Source of the DNA: Chloroflexota bacterium
GTDB taxonomy: Bacteria > Chloroflexota > Anaerolineae > Anaerolineales > Anaerolineaceae
Assembly (NCBI GenBank): GCA_004347695.1
Contig: SLTK01000004.1
Coordinates: forward strand, 81,735-145,734
Direction: 5' to 3'
Length of the DNA stretch: 64,000 nucleotides
Positions 34,583 to 42,989 of this stretch are shown one piece after another. The stretch's first letter is position 1; every line of letters starts with the position of its first letter. Position numbers and translations under genes: made by a program. The notes under the pieces were generated by a model. The model had not been told where the DNA came from. It saw only the letters and a program-made list of their open reading frames with translations, and did not search any database.

Positions 34583-36496
34583 TTATTTGTCGTCTGGGTT
34601 TTTCTTTTGTAAACGTGTAAGTTGCAATATGCAATATAAGGAAATCTGCACTGTAACGCGATTGCAAGACTCAAGTTCAATCCATCCATGAGCGATATCG
34701 TTTCTAAGGTTAAGACCAGACTCATCCACAAGTGCAAAATTCAAGTAATACCAGATACTTTCACCGAGAATATTTCTAACATCCTCCCTGCGTAGAAAAT
34801 CACCGAATGTCTGTTCTCGTATTTGCCGTTCGTTTGGTACTGTTACAGATGGTGCCCCAGTCTGTTCAAAAGTCGATTTCAGCATATGCTCGATGCGGAG
34901 AACCAAGAGATGCAAGGCACTAACATGATCATCATCAAAGTAATGATCGATGCCTTTTTCCAAAAAAGGCAGATCGCGTTCATCTACGAATTCCCAAGTT
35001 TGTAAATGTGTTAATAAAGAGTCCCTGGTGATTTGCCCAGTTTCCTTCAAACGATAAAAAATGATATCGAGAAGTTGGGCGTGGCTTTGAAACCAGAACC
35101 CCAATTGCGTTGATAGAGCATCTTCATTTGAAAATGGTGGCGTTTGATCAATAATGCGCCCATCGCGAATCTGAGTTTTCCCCAGGACTGAAGTGAGTGG
35201 GGCTTCTTCACTCATATGTTTTGCTTGCTCACGAAGTTCATCGATGTTTGGTGTTAGATCTGGATAAGAACTTAACATTGGAAGTACATCAATGGAATTA
35301 GCTTCCAAAAGCGGTTTAATAAATTGTTCAATCTTTTCCTTGGGTATTTCTACAGACACACTTATAGATTTCATCTCATTTTCTGATTGTCGTATCAAAC
35401 GTCGGATCTCCCGTTTCATTTCTTCAACCTTCCCAGACATCCGAGACTTTTCTTTTTCATTAGGTGCAATCGAAACTAAATTCTGGTAACCATGCAACGC
35501 ATCTTGGATGAACTTTAAAGAAACCAAACTCCCATTAGTTATACCTTCTCCACCTTCTCTAGCTTTTGCTTCATTTTCATTGATCTCAGCTACCCGTACA
35601 CGATATTTCCAAGCTATAGCATCATCTCCAAGATGGACTGAGGAAATTATTATTCCTTGCACCATTGCTTGAACTAAAAGGTCATTGAGTGGTTTTTGTC
35701 CTTCTAATTTAGCAATCGCGTTATAACAGATTTCCCTCACCTGCTGCCAGTTCTGAGACGAGACTGAATCGGGAAATTTGTTTGCAATAAATTCAAGGGT
35801 TTTGAAAAGTTCGGATAAATAGTGATACGCTTCACATTCCAACAAACGGGATAGCAAATCAGAGATTGTTTGGATAACCTTTAATGCAAGATCGCGTGTA
35901 TTTAATACAACTGAAATTTCTGCCGCCCTCTGAAAATTATTAGTTAGGTGAATTAACCCTCTTTTTTGTTCAAAATACAAGGGTACCTGATCTAAATATG
36001 TATTTCCCGCCTGGAGCGCATAGGAATATGCCTTCCTATCTCTTTTGACACGCAGAGCTTCCCAGAGAAGATCAGCGTAACGTGCTTTACGAATTGGGTT
36101 TTTCGTTTCTTCACAGCGGGCTTGATAATAGGTTACTGCATTATCATCAGAAAGTGTTCCTTTTACATCTGGGTATATCTCCAAAGTAGGCGGATTAGTA
36201 TCCCTATTGACCATTTCCAAAACTGGCTTGAAGTATGGTTCGTCTGGTTTGCGGTCATGGCGATTGTCTGCCATGGCATCTAGCGCAGTCAGTTCCCATA
36301 TCACTCGGGGAGGATAAGGTTTTTGTGGGTGAGAGCTCTTCCATTCGTTCAAACTAGATTCAAGTGAGGTAGAGTGCCACGACAAATCAAAACTAAGATC
36401 TTCTTCGATGGTTTTAATTACGGTTTCTTCAAATGTCTCTGTTGTATCCAAAATACCCCCGGGTGCAATTACTCTTCTATCAAAATTTTTACTCAT
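34583..36496 (-). CDS. DUF4209-like protein with a HEPN-type motif
   Basis: A 637-residue helical protein. The C-terminus (SGLNLRNDIAHGWIE) carries the R-x4-H motif of HEPN proteins and matches the conserved end of DUF4209. The N-terminal 400 residues have repeated helices of TPR-like look (KARYADLLWEALRV). HEPN domains often cut RNA and are used in abortive infection. No membrane segment is present. It is the first gene inside element B and stands alone on the minus strand, so it is a plausible one-gene defence cargo. The family match is from memory; RNase activity is inferred. Confidence 0.6.
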   Translation of the reverse strand: MSKNFDRRVIAPGGILDTTETFEETVIKTIEEDLSFDLSWHSTSLESSLNEWKSSHPQKPYPPRVIWELTALDAMADNRHDRKPDEPYFKPVLEMVNRDTNPPTLEIYPDVKGTLSDDNAVTYYQARCEETKNPIRKARYADLLWEALRVKRDRKAYSYALQAGNTYLDQVPLYFEQKRGLIHLTNNFQRAAEISVVLNTRDLALKVIQTISDLLSRLLECEAYHYLSELFKTLEFIANKFPDSVSSQNWQQVREICYNAIAKLEGQKPLNDLLVQAMVQGIIISSVHLGDDAIAWKYRVRVAEINENEAKAREGGEGITNGSLVSLKFIQDALHGYQNLVSIAPNEKEKSRMSGKVEEMKREIRRLIRQSENEMKSISVSVEIPKEKIEQFIKPLLEANSIDVLPMLSSYPDLTPNIDELREQAKHMSEEAPLTSVLGKTQIRDGRIIDQTPPFSNEDALSTQLGFWFQSHAQLLDIIFYRLKETGQITRDSLLTHLQTWEFVDERDLPFLEKGIDHYFDDDHVSALHLLVLRIEHMLKSTFEQTGAPSVTVPNERQIREQTFGDFLRREDVRNILGESIWYYLNFALVDESGLNLRNDIAHGWIELESCNRVTVQISLYCILQLTRLQKKNPDDK

Positions 36497-36699
36497 TATT
36501 CTGCAATGGTTATAGCTTCGCTCTCAATCAAGAATCATTCACGTCTGCTGATCAGTCATCCCAGGAAATTATCAATTTCAGACTGAAATGATAATAACAT
36601 TGGATGTGTTCACATTAATGATATTAGCTGCTGCGTGAATACAACATTAAAGGTATTCATCGGAAATATTGACAGACTAGTGTTTAATCCTTGGCTAAA

Positions 36700-36897
36700 T
36701 CATTTGTCATCTTTGTGCTTGGTCTTGTCTACCAGGATAAATCCCTGGCCTGGTTTTGGCGTTGGCGGTAAGGTTTCGCCTTTGGTAATGGTGACCTCAG
36801 TTCCGGTTTTTCCGCCTTTTGGACCTACTACGCCGTATTGTCCAGATTCTGGAGCCTTCTGACCCGGCTTGTGCATTGTACCTTTGGGTTTACTCAT
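36700..36897 (-). CDS. YjzC-like small protein
   Basis: A 65-residue protein. The frame is open ten codons more, but the ATG at 36897 follows aaagga. It begins KPKGTMHKPGQKAPESGQY, followed by a glycine- and threonine-rich middle (GPKGGKTGTEVTITKGE) and a Pro/Lys end, the pattern of YjzC-family proteins, whose function is unknown. It lies between the HEPN-like gene and the PIN gene, on the same strand, with 17 bases to the PIN stop. Confidence 0.55.
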   Translation of the reverse strand: MSKPKGTMHKPGQKAPESGQYGVVGPKGGKTGTEVTITKGETLPPTPKPGQGFILVDKTKHKDDK

Positions 36898-36914
36898 TCG
36901 AATATCCTTTCTGG

Positions 36915-37409
36915 TCAAGATGACCAACGATCAAAACGCTTTTGACATTCACCATCTGGCAGCCTTGCCCCTTGATCGAGCATTTCCCGGAGGGCAATTG
37001 CTGCCTGGTTTTCTGCAAGAACATGGTGGATCACCATTTCATCCAATATCCATAGCACCCCGTGAACCAGTACCCCCTGCGCTTTGGCAAGTTCATTAAG
37101 TCTTCTGTCGCCGGTCACTAAACTTGCATCCAATGCCCTGGCAAGCAATAATGCTGCCAGATCGATGGCGGATAATTGGCGATGGACTTGCCTTAACCGG
37201 ACTAATTCGAGCACATATTCAGGTTCAAGACCATGGGTTTGCAATCCCAGATCTTGAAGCGTTGCCCACCCGGGATGTAAAAACTCTCCGACCGCAAAAT
37301 CAGTGGTGAAGAATTTGTATGGAAGACGGAAAACATCGGCTAATATCTTGCCGTTCTCGAGGTCGATCCAAATATTCGTATCAGTTACCAGAACGGATGG
37401 CAAGGTCAT
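36915..37409 (-). CDS. PIN-domain ribonuclease-like protein
   Basis: A 164-residue PIN protein. The acidic residues of the fold are in VTDTNIWIDLENG (near 9-18), a Glu in GEFLHPG and the pair in IDLAALLLARALDASLVTGD (near 80-100). It should bind metal ions and cut RNA. Its start overlaps the end of the XRE-ImmA/IrrE gene by 29 bases on the same strand. That coupling suggests a toxin and its controller. The order (regulator first, toxin second) is common for toxin-antitoxin pairs. Activity is inferred from the motif. Confidence 0.75.
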   Translation of the reverse strand: MTLPSVLVTDTNIWIDLENGKILADVFRLPYKFFTTDFAVGEFLHPGWATLQDLGLQTHGLEPEYVLELVRLRQVHRQLSAIDLAALLLARALDASLVTGDRRLNELAKAQGVLVHGVLWILDEMVIHHVLAENQAAIALREMLDQGARLPDGECQKRFDRWSS

Positions 37410-38439
37410 TTTGCTGCAGTGCCTCCATCTCCCACGCTAGTTGCAATGGCTTGCCTAACAACTCCTGTGCCCTGGACCGTGAGATCAAATCCTCAGCCAA
37501 AGCGCGATAAATTAACCGTTCCATCCGCATGGGCGTTTCAGATGGATAAGGTTTTCCTGGTTCCTGGCGATGCCAATCATTGACACGAAATTGCTGGAAT
37601 AAGCGCGCAGCGGTGTTTTCAGTAATAATGGAAAGATCCTTGGCGCGGTAAATCCAGGCTTGCATACTTAAGCCGTATTTATGCTTAAGCATGTGCAACT
37701 CGTTGATATTAAGATCCGTCCGGTTGGCACCGAGTTCAAAGCGAGCCGTCGCAGCCGGCACGAGGAAAGCGCCAACAAACCGATTGGCCGCTTGTTCTGG
37801 CTTGAGATCGCCCTGAACATCCAGGACCAGGTGACCCAATTCATGTCCTAAATTGAATCGCTGTCGGTCTCCTGATAATTCACCTTTAGTTACGATTACC
37901 GGATCGCCATCGGCCTTGAACGTGCAGGCGTCAAAATGCTCGAAACCAGAGATGATCCCCACCTTGATTCCCCGGTCCTCCAGCAACTGGACCAGATTTT
38001 CAATTGCATCATAGCCCAGGCTCCAGCGGTCACGTAATTCAAGAGCTGCGGTTTCAATCTCATCCAGTGAGGTCACTTTGCGCAGGGGGAGATTTGCTGC
38101 ATGTTGTTCTTCCGGGAAAAGACTCTCAACCTCGAGATAACGCTCCACCCAATCCTGGATGCGCATCTGGATGGCTTCCTGCTCTTTGACACCCAGCACA
38201 GCGTGTTTTCGGTAGGCCTGAAGTTGAACGGAGACCGTACTCGGGCGAAAGAAGAAATCCACCTTGACCTGCAAAGCCTGAGACAGCCGCAACAAAACGC
38301 CTGAACTGGGCACATCCTGGTCTCGTTCATATTTTGAGATCGCCATGGCGCTGACCCCAATTTCATCCGCCAGTTTTCGCAAAGAAAAATTGCCCGCTTT
38401 CCGAGCCTGTTTGATACGCCCTCCGATGGTCATGGTCAT
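37381..38439 (-). CDS. XRE regulator with ImmA/IrrE metallopeptidase domain
   Basis: A 352-residue protein. The N-terminal XRE helix-turn-helix is IKQARKAGNFSLRKLADEIG, then SAMAISKYERDQDVPS. The C-terminal ImmA/IrrE peptidase has the zinc motif HELGHLVLD near residue 210, with a downstream Glu-containing helix (EQAANRFVGAFLVP). Such proteins sense stress and cleave a repressor or act as antitoxin. It overlaps the PIN gene by 29 bases. A 10-bp inverted repeat with a 22-base spacer lies 14 bases ahead of its start, a candidate operator. Confidence 0.8.
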   Translation of the reverse strand: MTMTIGGRIKQARKAGNFSLRKLADEIGVSAMAISKYERDQDVPSSGVLLRLSQALQVKVDFFFRPSTVSVQLQAYRKHAVLGVKEQEAIQMRIQDWVERYLEVESLFPEEQHAANLPLRKVTSLDEIETAALELRDRWSLGYDAIENLVQLLEDRGIKVGIISGFEHFDACTFKADGDPVIVTKGELSGDRQRFNLGHELGHLVLDVQGDLKPEQAANRFVGAFLVPAATARFELGANRTDLNINELHMLKHKYGLSMQAWIYRAKDLSIITENTAARLFQQFRVNDWHRQEPGKPYPSETPMRMERLIYRALAEDLISRSRAQELLGKPLQLAWEMEALQQNDLAIRSGN

Positions 38440-38452
38440 CTCCTTTTCTCTT

Positions 38453-38494
38453 TCAGTTTACATAATATCACAAATTATATAGATTGTAAACTGA
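38453..38494. promoter_or_regulatory. Inverted repeat ahead of the XRE-ImmA gene (candidate operator)
   Basis: TCAGTTTACA (38453-38462) and TGTAAACTGA (38485-38494) form a perfect 10-bp inverted repeat around a 22-base AT-rich spacer. It lies in the divergent region between the XRE-ImmA gene and the restriction operon, so one factor could control both. Confidence 0.55.
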
Positions 38495-38560
38495 TTTCTA
38501 TTCAAAAATGGATTGGGGATGAAACTGCCCTTCTATTTGATTTTGCTTTTCCTTCCCTGA

Positions 38561-38569
38561 TGCTATAAT
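38561..38569 (+). promoter_or_regulatory. Extended -10 promoter of the restriction operon
   Basis: TGCTATAAT matches an extended -10 (TGnTATAAT) at 38561-38569, 47 bases ahead of the small HTH gene. A -35-like TTGATT at 38537 is too far (21 bases), which is tolerable with an extended -10. Confidence 0.55.
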
Positions 38570-38615
38570 CATTGGAGCAACTGTGATAATCTCAATTTTA
38601 ATCGCGAGGTGAGCA

Positions 38616-38816
38616 ATGGCCGACACGGATGAGTTCTGGACGGCAGAAGAAGTCTCAAATTACTTACGCATTCCGCAATCGACCATTTACAAGCTCGCCC
38701 AGGACAAAGTGTTACCCGGTTTCAAGGTGGGAAAGCACTGGCGGTTTCGGAGAGAAACAGTGTTGGAATGGATCAAGAAAAGAGAAGCCCAAGGAGAATC
38801 ACAGGGGGATAAATGA
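38616..38816 (+). CDS. Excisionase-type HTH protein heading the type I restriction operon
   Basis: A 66-residue paralog of the protein at 29296: TAEEVSNYLRIPQSTIYKLA, then KHWRFRRETVLEWI. Its stop overlaps the hsdR start by four bases (ATGA), so it is translated together with hsdR. In both places where this family occurs in the window it stands directly before a defence operon. A role as operon regulator is therefore more likely than excision. Its target is unknown. Confidence 0.75.
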   Translation: MADTDEFWTAEEVSNYLRIPQSTIYKLAQDKVLPGFKVGKHWRFRRETVLEWIKKREAQGESQGDK

Positions 38817-41470
38817 TCTATTCAAATGAGAGACAAACAAGAAAACACCTGATTGACCAAGCATTATGTGCTTCTGGTTGGGCACCAGTAATCCCCTTCC
38901 AAAACCCGGTACAGGTTAATTGCGCTGCGGTTGAAGAGTACCCTACAACCAACGGTCCGGCTGACTATGTCCTTTTTTCAAGTGGACGGCCGATTGCGAT
39001 TGTCGAAGCGAAAAAACTAGCAGTTGGGCCACAGAATGTCCTGCAGCAGGCTCAACGTTATGCTCTAGGTATACAAAACACGCCATTTTCGTATAACGGC
39101 TTTCACATACCCTTTATCTATTCCACCAATGGGGGAGTAATCTGGTTTCAGGATTTGCGCCGGCCTAAAAGTCGTTCGCGTAGGCTGACGGCTTTTCATA
39201 CACCTGCTGCTCTGGAAGAAATGCTCACACGTGAATTAAGTTCAGCTGAGAGTTACCTTCGAGACATGCCAGTAGATCATCCCTGGTTACGCCCCTATCA
39301 GAAAGATGCGATTGTAGCTATCGAGCAGGCTATTCTTTCAGGAAAACGGGCTATGCTTGTTGCCATGGCGACTGGTACCGGAAAAACTTTGACCACTATT
39401 GATTTAATTTACCGGCTAATGAAATCCGGTACAGCTCGACGCATTTTATTTCTAGTGGACCGCCGTGCTCTGGCAGCCCAGGCGGTAACGGCTTTTGCAA
39501 ATTTTGAGGCCGAACCTGGTTTAAAATTTGACCGCATCTACGAAGTCTATTCTCAGCGATTTCGCCCGGAAGACTTGGAGGACGAGAAATTCGATCCAAA
39601 GGTGCTGCCGACTTCGTATCTGACAAATCCAGACCTGTCGCACGCCTTTGTTTATGTCAGCACTATTCAACGCATGCGTATCAATTTGTTTGGCGCTCCA
39701 GACGATACTCCCTGGGTAGAGGATGTTGAAGCAGAATTGGATGCGTCTATCCTAGATATTCCCATTCATGCTTTTGACCTCATTATTGCAGATGAGTGCC
39801 ACCGAGGATATACCACCAGCGAAGAGAGCAAGTGGCGCGAAGTGCTGGATCATTTTGACGGGATTAAAGTCGGACTAACGGCGACCCCCGCAGCCCATAC
39901 AACCGCTTACTTCAAAGACATTGTGTACCGCTATGAGTACGAACGAGCCGTACGCGAAGGCTACCTGGTGGATTACGATCCGATTGTTGTACGCTCGGAA
40001 GTCTCTCTCAACGGGGCATTCTTACGACCGGGAGAAGAAGTCGGGCTGCAGGATTCCGCTACAGGTCAACTTCACTTTGAGTTCCTGGAAGATCAACGCG
40101 AACTACTTGCTCCGGAGATCGACCAGCAATGGGCTGCGCCTGACCGCGACCGGCGCATCGTACAAGAAGTAGCAAATTACTTGCTTGAGCAGGAAACGGA
40201 GCTTCACCACTTCCCTAAAACGCTGTTTTTTGCCCATAATGATCTGCCACATGTATCTCATGCCGACCGCCTGGTCAATTTGCTGCGTGATGAGTTCGGC
40301 CGCGGAGACGCATTTGTTAAGAAGATCACTGGCAATCCAAATGTGGATCGACCATTACAACGGATCCGTGAGTTTCGCAACCGCCCCGAACCCGGCATTG
40401 TAGTTACTGTGGATATGCTTTCCACTGGCGTGGATATTCCAGCGTTGGAGAATATCGTGTTGCTGCGCCCGGTCAAATCGCGCATCCTTTTTGAACAGAT
40501 TATGGGACGCGGTACTCGATTGTGCCCGGAGATCAATAAAACAAAGTTCACCGTTTTTGATTGTGTGGGAGCGCTGGATTATTTCGCAAAAGCTACGGCC
40601 TTTACCGCTGAGCCACCCACTAAGCCCAGCCGTACCCTGGCGCAGGTTATTGATGACATTTATGGCAACCGCGATCGGGAATACAACACCCGAATACTGG
40701 TGAAACGTTTGCAGCGAATCGCCAAATCCGTTTCTGCGGATGGTCGCAAGGAGTGCGCTCAGTGGATCCCCAATGGCGATATCTCAGCTTTTGCCGCAGG
40801 GTTGCCTGCTGAACTTGAATCGCGCTGGGCGGAGACCACGGCAACGCTGCGCAACCCGGAATTCCAGCATTGGTTGGAGCATTACCCGCGTGCGAGATCT
40901 TACTTCATCATCGCTGAGAGCGTCACCGACCAGGTCGAATCGGGTTACCTGATCCGTACTCGCGACGGAAAAGCCGTACGTCCGGAAGATTATTTGCGCG
41001 CTTTTGAAACCTTTGTACGTGAAAATCCCGAGCATGTGGAGGCAATTGCCATCCTGCTCGATCGACCCGATGGTTGGAGCACACGCGCCCTTGGTGAGCT
41101 GCGCCATAAGTTGGAAAGCCGGCCGGAAGGCTTTACCGAGCAAAAGCTGCGCCAAGCGTATAATTTTGCTCTGGCTGACATCATCTCGCTGGTCAAACAT
41201 GCTGGGGAAGGTGATCCGCTGGTTTCAGCAGAAGAACGAGTGGATCGAGCATTGGAACGGATTACAGCGAACAAGGTATTAACGATGGAACAGGAAAAAT
41301 GGCTGGATCTGATCCGCGCTCATTTGATTGAAAACCTGGCGATTGACCGGGAGGACTTCAACCTGTTGACTTTTACCCGGGCCGGAGCAAACTGGGCGCG
41401 TGTCAACCGTGATTTTGGCGGCCGGTTGGAAGATTGGCTGGCAGAAATTAATCGAGCAATAGCAGAATAG
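38813..41470 (+). CDS. hsdR: Type I restriction endonuclease, R subunit
   Basis: An 885-residue HsdR of the EcoEI type. The nuclease core is ADYVLFSSGRPIAIVEAKK (Asp, then E-x-K) near residues 50-68. The translocase follows: Walker A MATGTGKT near 184-191, DECH near 325, TATP near 350, and MGRGTRL in motif VI near 565. The C-terminal part is the EcoEI_R_C-like helical tail (EKWLDLIRAHLIENLAID). It should pull DNA past the bound complex and cut it. The order is HTH, hsdR, kinase, hsdM, hsdS. Its base composition is more GC-rich than that of the kinase gene that follows. Confidence 0.92.
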   Translation: MIYSNERQTRKHLIDQALCASGWAPVIPFQNPVQVNCAAVEEYPTTNGPADYVLFSSGRPIAIVEAKKLAVGPQNVLQQAQRYALGIQNTPFSYNGFHIPFIYSTNGGVIWFQDLRRPKSRSRRLTAFHTPAALEEMLTRELSSAESYLRDMPVDHPWLRPYQKDAIVAIEQAILSGKRAMLVAMATGTGKTLTTIDLIYRLMKSGTARRILFLVDRRALAAQAVTAFANFEAEPGLKFDRIYEVYSQRFRPEDLEDEKFDPKVLPTSYLTNPDLSHAFVYVSTIQRMRINLFGAPDDTPWVEDVEAELDASILDIPIHAFDLIIADECHRGYTTSEESKWREVLDHFDGIKVGLTATPAAHTTAYFKDIVYRYEYERAVREGYLVDYDPIVVRSEVSLNGAFLRPGEEVGLQDSATGQLHFEFLEDQRELLAPEIDQQWAAPDRDRRIVQEVANYLLEQETELHHFPKTLFFAHNDLPHVSHADRLVNLLRDEFGRGDAFVKKITGNPNVDRPLQRIREFRNRPEPGIVVTVDMLSTGVDIPALENIVLLRPVKSRILFEQIMGRGTRLCPEINKTKFTVFDCVGALDYFAKATAFTAEPPTKPSRTLAQVIDDIYGNRDREYNTRILVKRLQRIAKSVSADGRKECAQWIPNGDISAFAAGLPAELESRWAETTATLRNPEFQHWLEHYPRARSYFIIAESVTDQVESGYLIRTRDGKAVRPEDYLRAFETFVRENPEHVEAIAILLDRPDGWSTRALGELRHKLESRPEGFTEQKLRQAYNFALADIISLVKHAGEGDPLVSAEERVDRALERITANKVLTMEQEKWLDLIRAHLIENLAIDREDFNLLTFTRAGANWARVNRDFGGRLEDWLAEINRAIAE

Positions 41471-41495
41471 TCAAATAACAATAAGGCAAATCTCT

Positions 41496-42980
41496 ATGAA
41501 TACAATTTATTTACCTAACGGCATATGGCAATATGATTCAAACACAAAGCTTGGTCCTCGAGGAGGCTTTGGGGTTGTTTTCGCTGGTTACTCAGAAAAA
41601 CTGGGCGAGGTAGCTGTCAAAGAAATCACTCAGGAAGCACAGCGTGAGATCCGCATAGCCGATGAACTATTAAATAGGGATTACCAATATGTAATTCCAA
41701 TATATGATGCTGGCCAGGATACAGAATCTGGAAAGAATTATCTTGTTATGGCAAAGGCACAAAAAAGTCTTCAAGATGAAATCAAGATAATGCCAAAATT
41801 CGAAGATCATGAAGCGGTTTCTATTTTGTTGCAAATTGTCAATGGACTGTTGGAAGTCCCAAGTCTTGTTCATCGCGATTTAAAACCAGGGAATGTTCTT
41901 TTCCATTCTGGTGTTTGGAAAATTGCAGATTTCGGTATCGCAAAGTTTATCGAAGAATCTACCTCTCTTCAGACGTTACGTGAATGCCTTACACCTTCTT
42001 ATGCGGCACCCGAACAGTGGAATTTAGAGCATCCAACCAACGCCGTCGATATTTATGCCTTGGGATGTATTGCATTTACTCTCCTGATTGGAACACCACC
42101 GTTCTTAGGAACACCAGAGGAATTGAAAGAGCAACATCTTTATCAACAGCCACCTATTTCCAAAATAACCAATTCTCGCCTTCAAACACTGGTGGGAATG
42201 ATGTTACGAAAAAATCCAATAACTAGGCCTTCTTTGGGAAGGGTCAAAAATCAATTAGAGCAGTTAATTGTTTCGGGAGATCACAACCCATCAAGTGGTT
42301 TGCAGGCTCTATCTTTAGCCGCCGCAAAAATCGCTGAGAATTCGAGTAAGGAAGAGGCACGTGAACTCTCGGCGAAAAGTGTAGAAGAGCGAAGAAAAAC
42401 GATCGCACGTGAAGCGCAAGAAATATTATTGCAGATCGTGGATACCCTCTTTCAACGTATTCAAGATCACGCACCTAACGCAATTGTTTCAACATCTGCC
42501 AAAACCTTTGGGAGTTATGCTCCTTTCCCTAACCGCTCAATTGTTTTGGGTGATGCAGAACTATCTTTCGATTTTGTTCGATTTTCCACCATCCCTACAG
42601 ATGGATTTCAGAGGAGTGGATGGGATGTACTAACGGGTGTCATTGCCAGGGTATCGCAAAAAACGAGAGAACCCTATATTTGGAGCGCCAATTTATGGTA
42701 TACGAACCTTGGAAAGGGACAAGAATACCGCTGGTGGGAAGTCAGCTATATGACCAGTCCGCTCATGCGTTCGCATCCGGTGTATGAACCGTACGCCGAA
42801 GAGAATATTTCTAATGCTGACCTTGCAGCATCTCCTGTCATGGCTCAAGTTCAGTTTGGATCGAAACCTAAGCTGATTGACGATGAATATACTGAGGCTT
42901 TTTGTGACCGCTGGGCTGAATTATTGGCCAAAGCGGTAAATGGTCAACTAAGATTCCCTTCTCACCTGCCAATAGATTAG
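41496..42980 (+). CDS. Ser/Thr protein kinase between hsdR and hsdM
   Basis: A 494-residue protein. Residues 1-260 are a eukaryotic-like kinase: glycine loop GPRGGFGVVF near 20, VAVKEI lysine near 41, HRDLKPGN near 127-134, IADFGIAKF near 146-152 and YAAPEQW (APE motif). The 230-residue C-terminal part (after a helical linker with SAKSVEERRKTIAREAQE) is of unknown function and contains an aromatic segment (EYRWWEVSYMTSP). It has no transmembrane helix. It starts 25 bases after hsdR and ends 9 bases before hsdM, so it is in the operon, but its AT-rich composition differs from both neighbours, which suggests later insertion. It may switch restriction on or off. Confidence 0.85.
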   Translation: MNTIYLPNGIWQYDSNTKLGPRGGFGVVFAGYSEKLGEVAVKEITQEAQREIRIADELLNRDYQYVIPIYDAGQDTESGKNYLVMAKAQKSLQDEIKIMPKFEDHEAVSILLQIVNGLLEVPSLVHRDLKPGNVLFHSGVWKIADFGIAKFIEESTSLQTLRECLTPSYAAPEQWNLEHPTNAVDIYALGCIAFTLLIGTPPFLGTPEELKEQHLYQQPPISKITNSRLQTLVGMMLRKNPITRPSLGRVKNQLEQLIVSGDHNPSSGLQALSLAAAKIAENSSKEEARELSAKSVEERRKTIAREAQEILLQIVDTLFQRIQDHAPNAIVSTSAKTFGSYAPFPNRSIVLGDAELSFDFVRFSTIPTDGFQRSGWDVLTGVIARVSQKTREPYIWSANLWYTNLGKGQEYRWWEVSYMTSPLMRSHPVYEPYAEENISNADLAASPVMAQVQFGSKPKLIDDEYTEAFCDRWAELLAKAVNGQLRFPSHLPID

Positions 42981-42989
42981 GAATAATTC

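Noticed and set aside
41984..42226. A second small gene inside the kinase gene on the same strand
   Set aside because: It is a shifted frame within the kinase domain, with no supporting motif or ribosome site.
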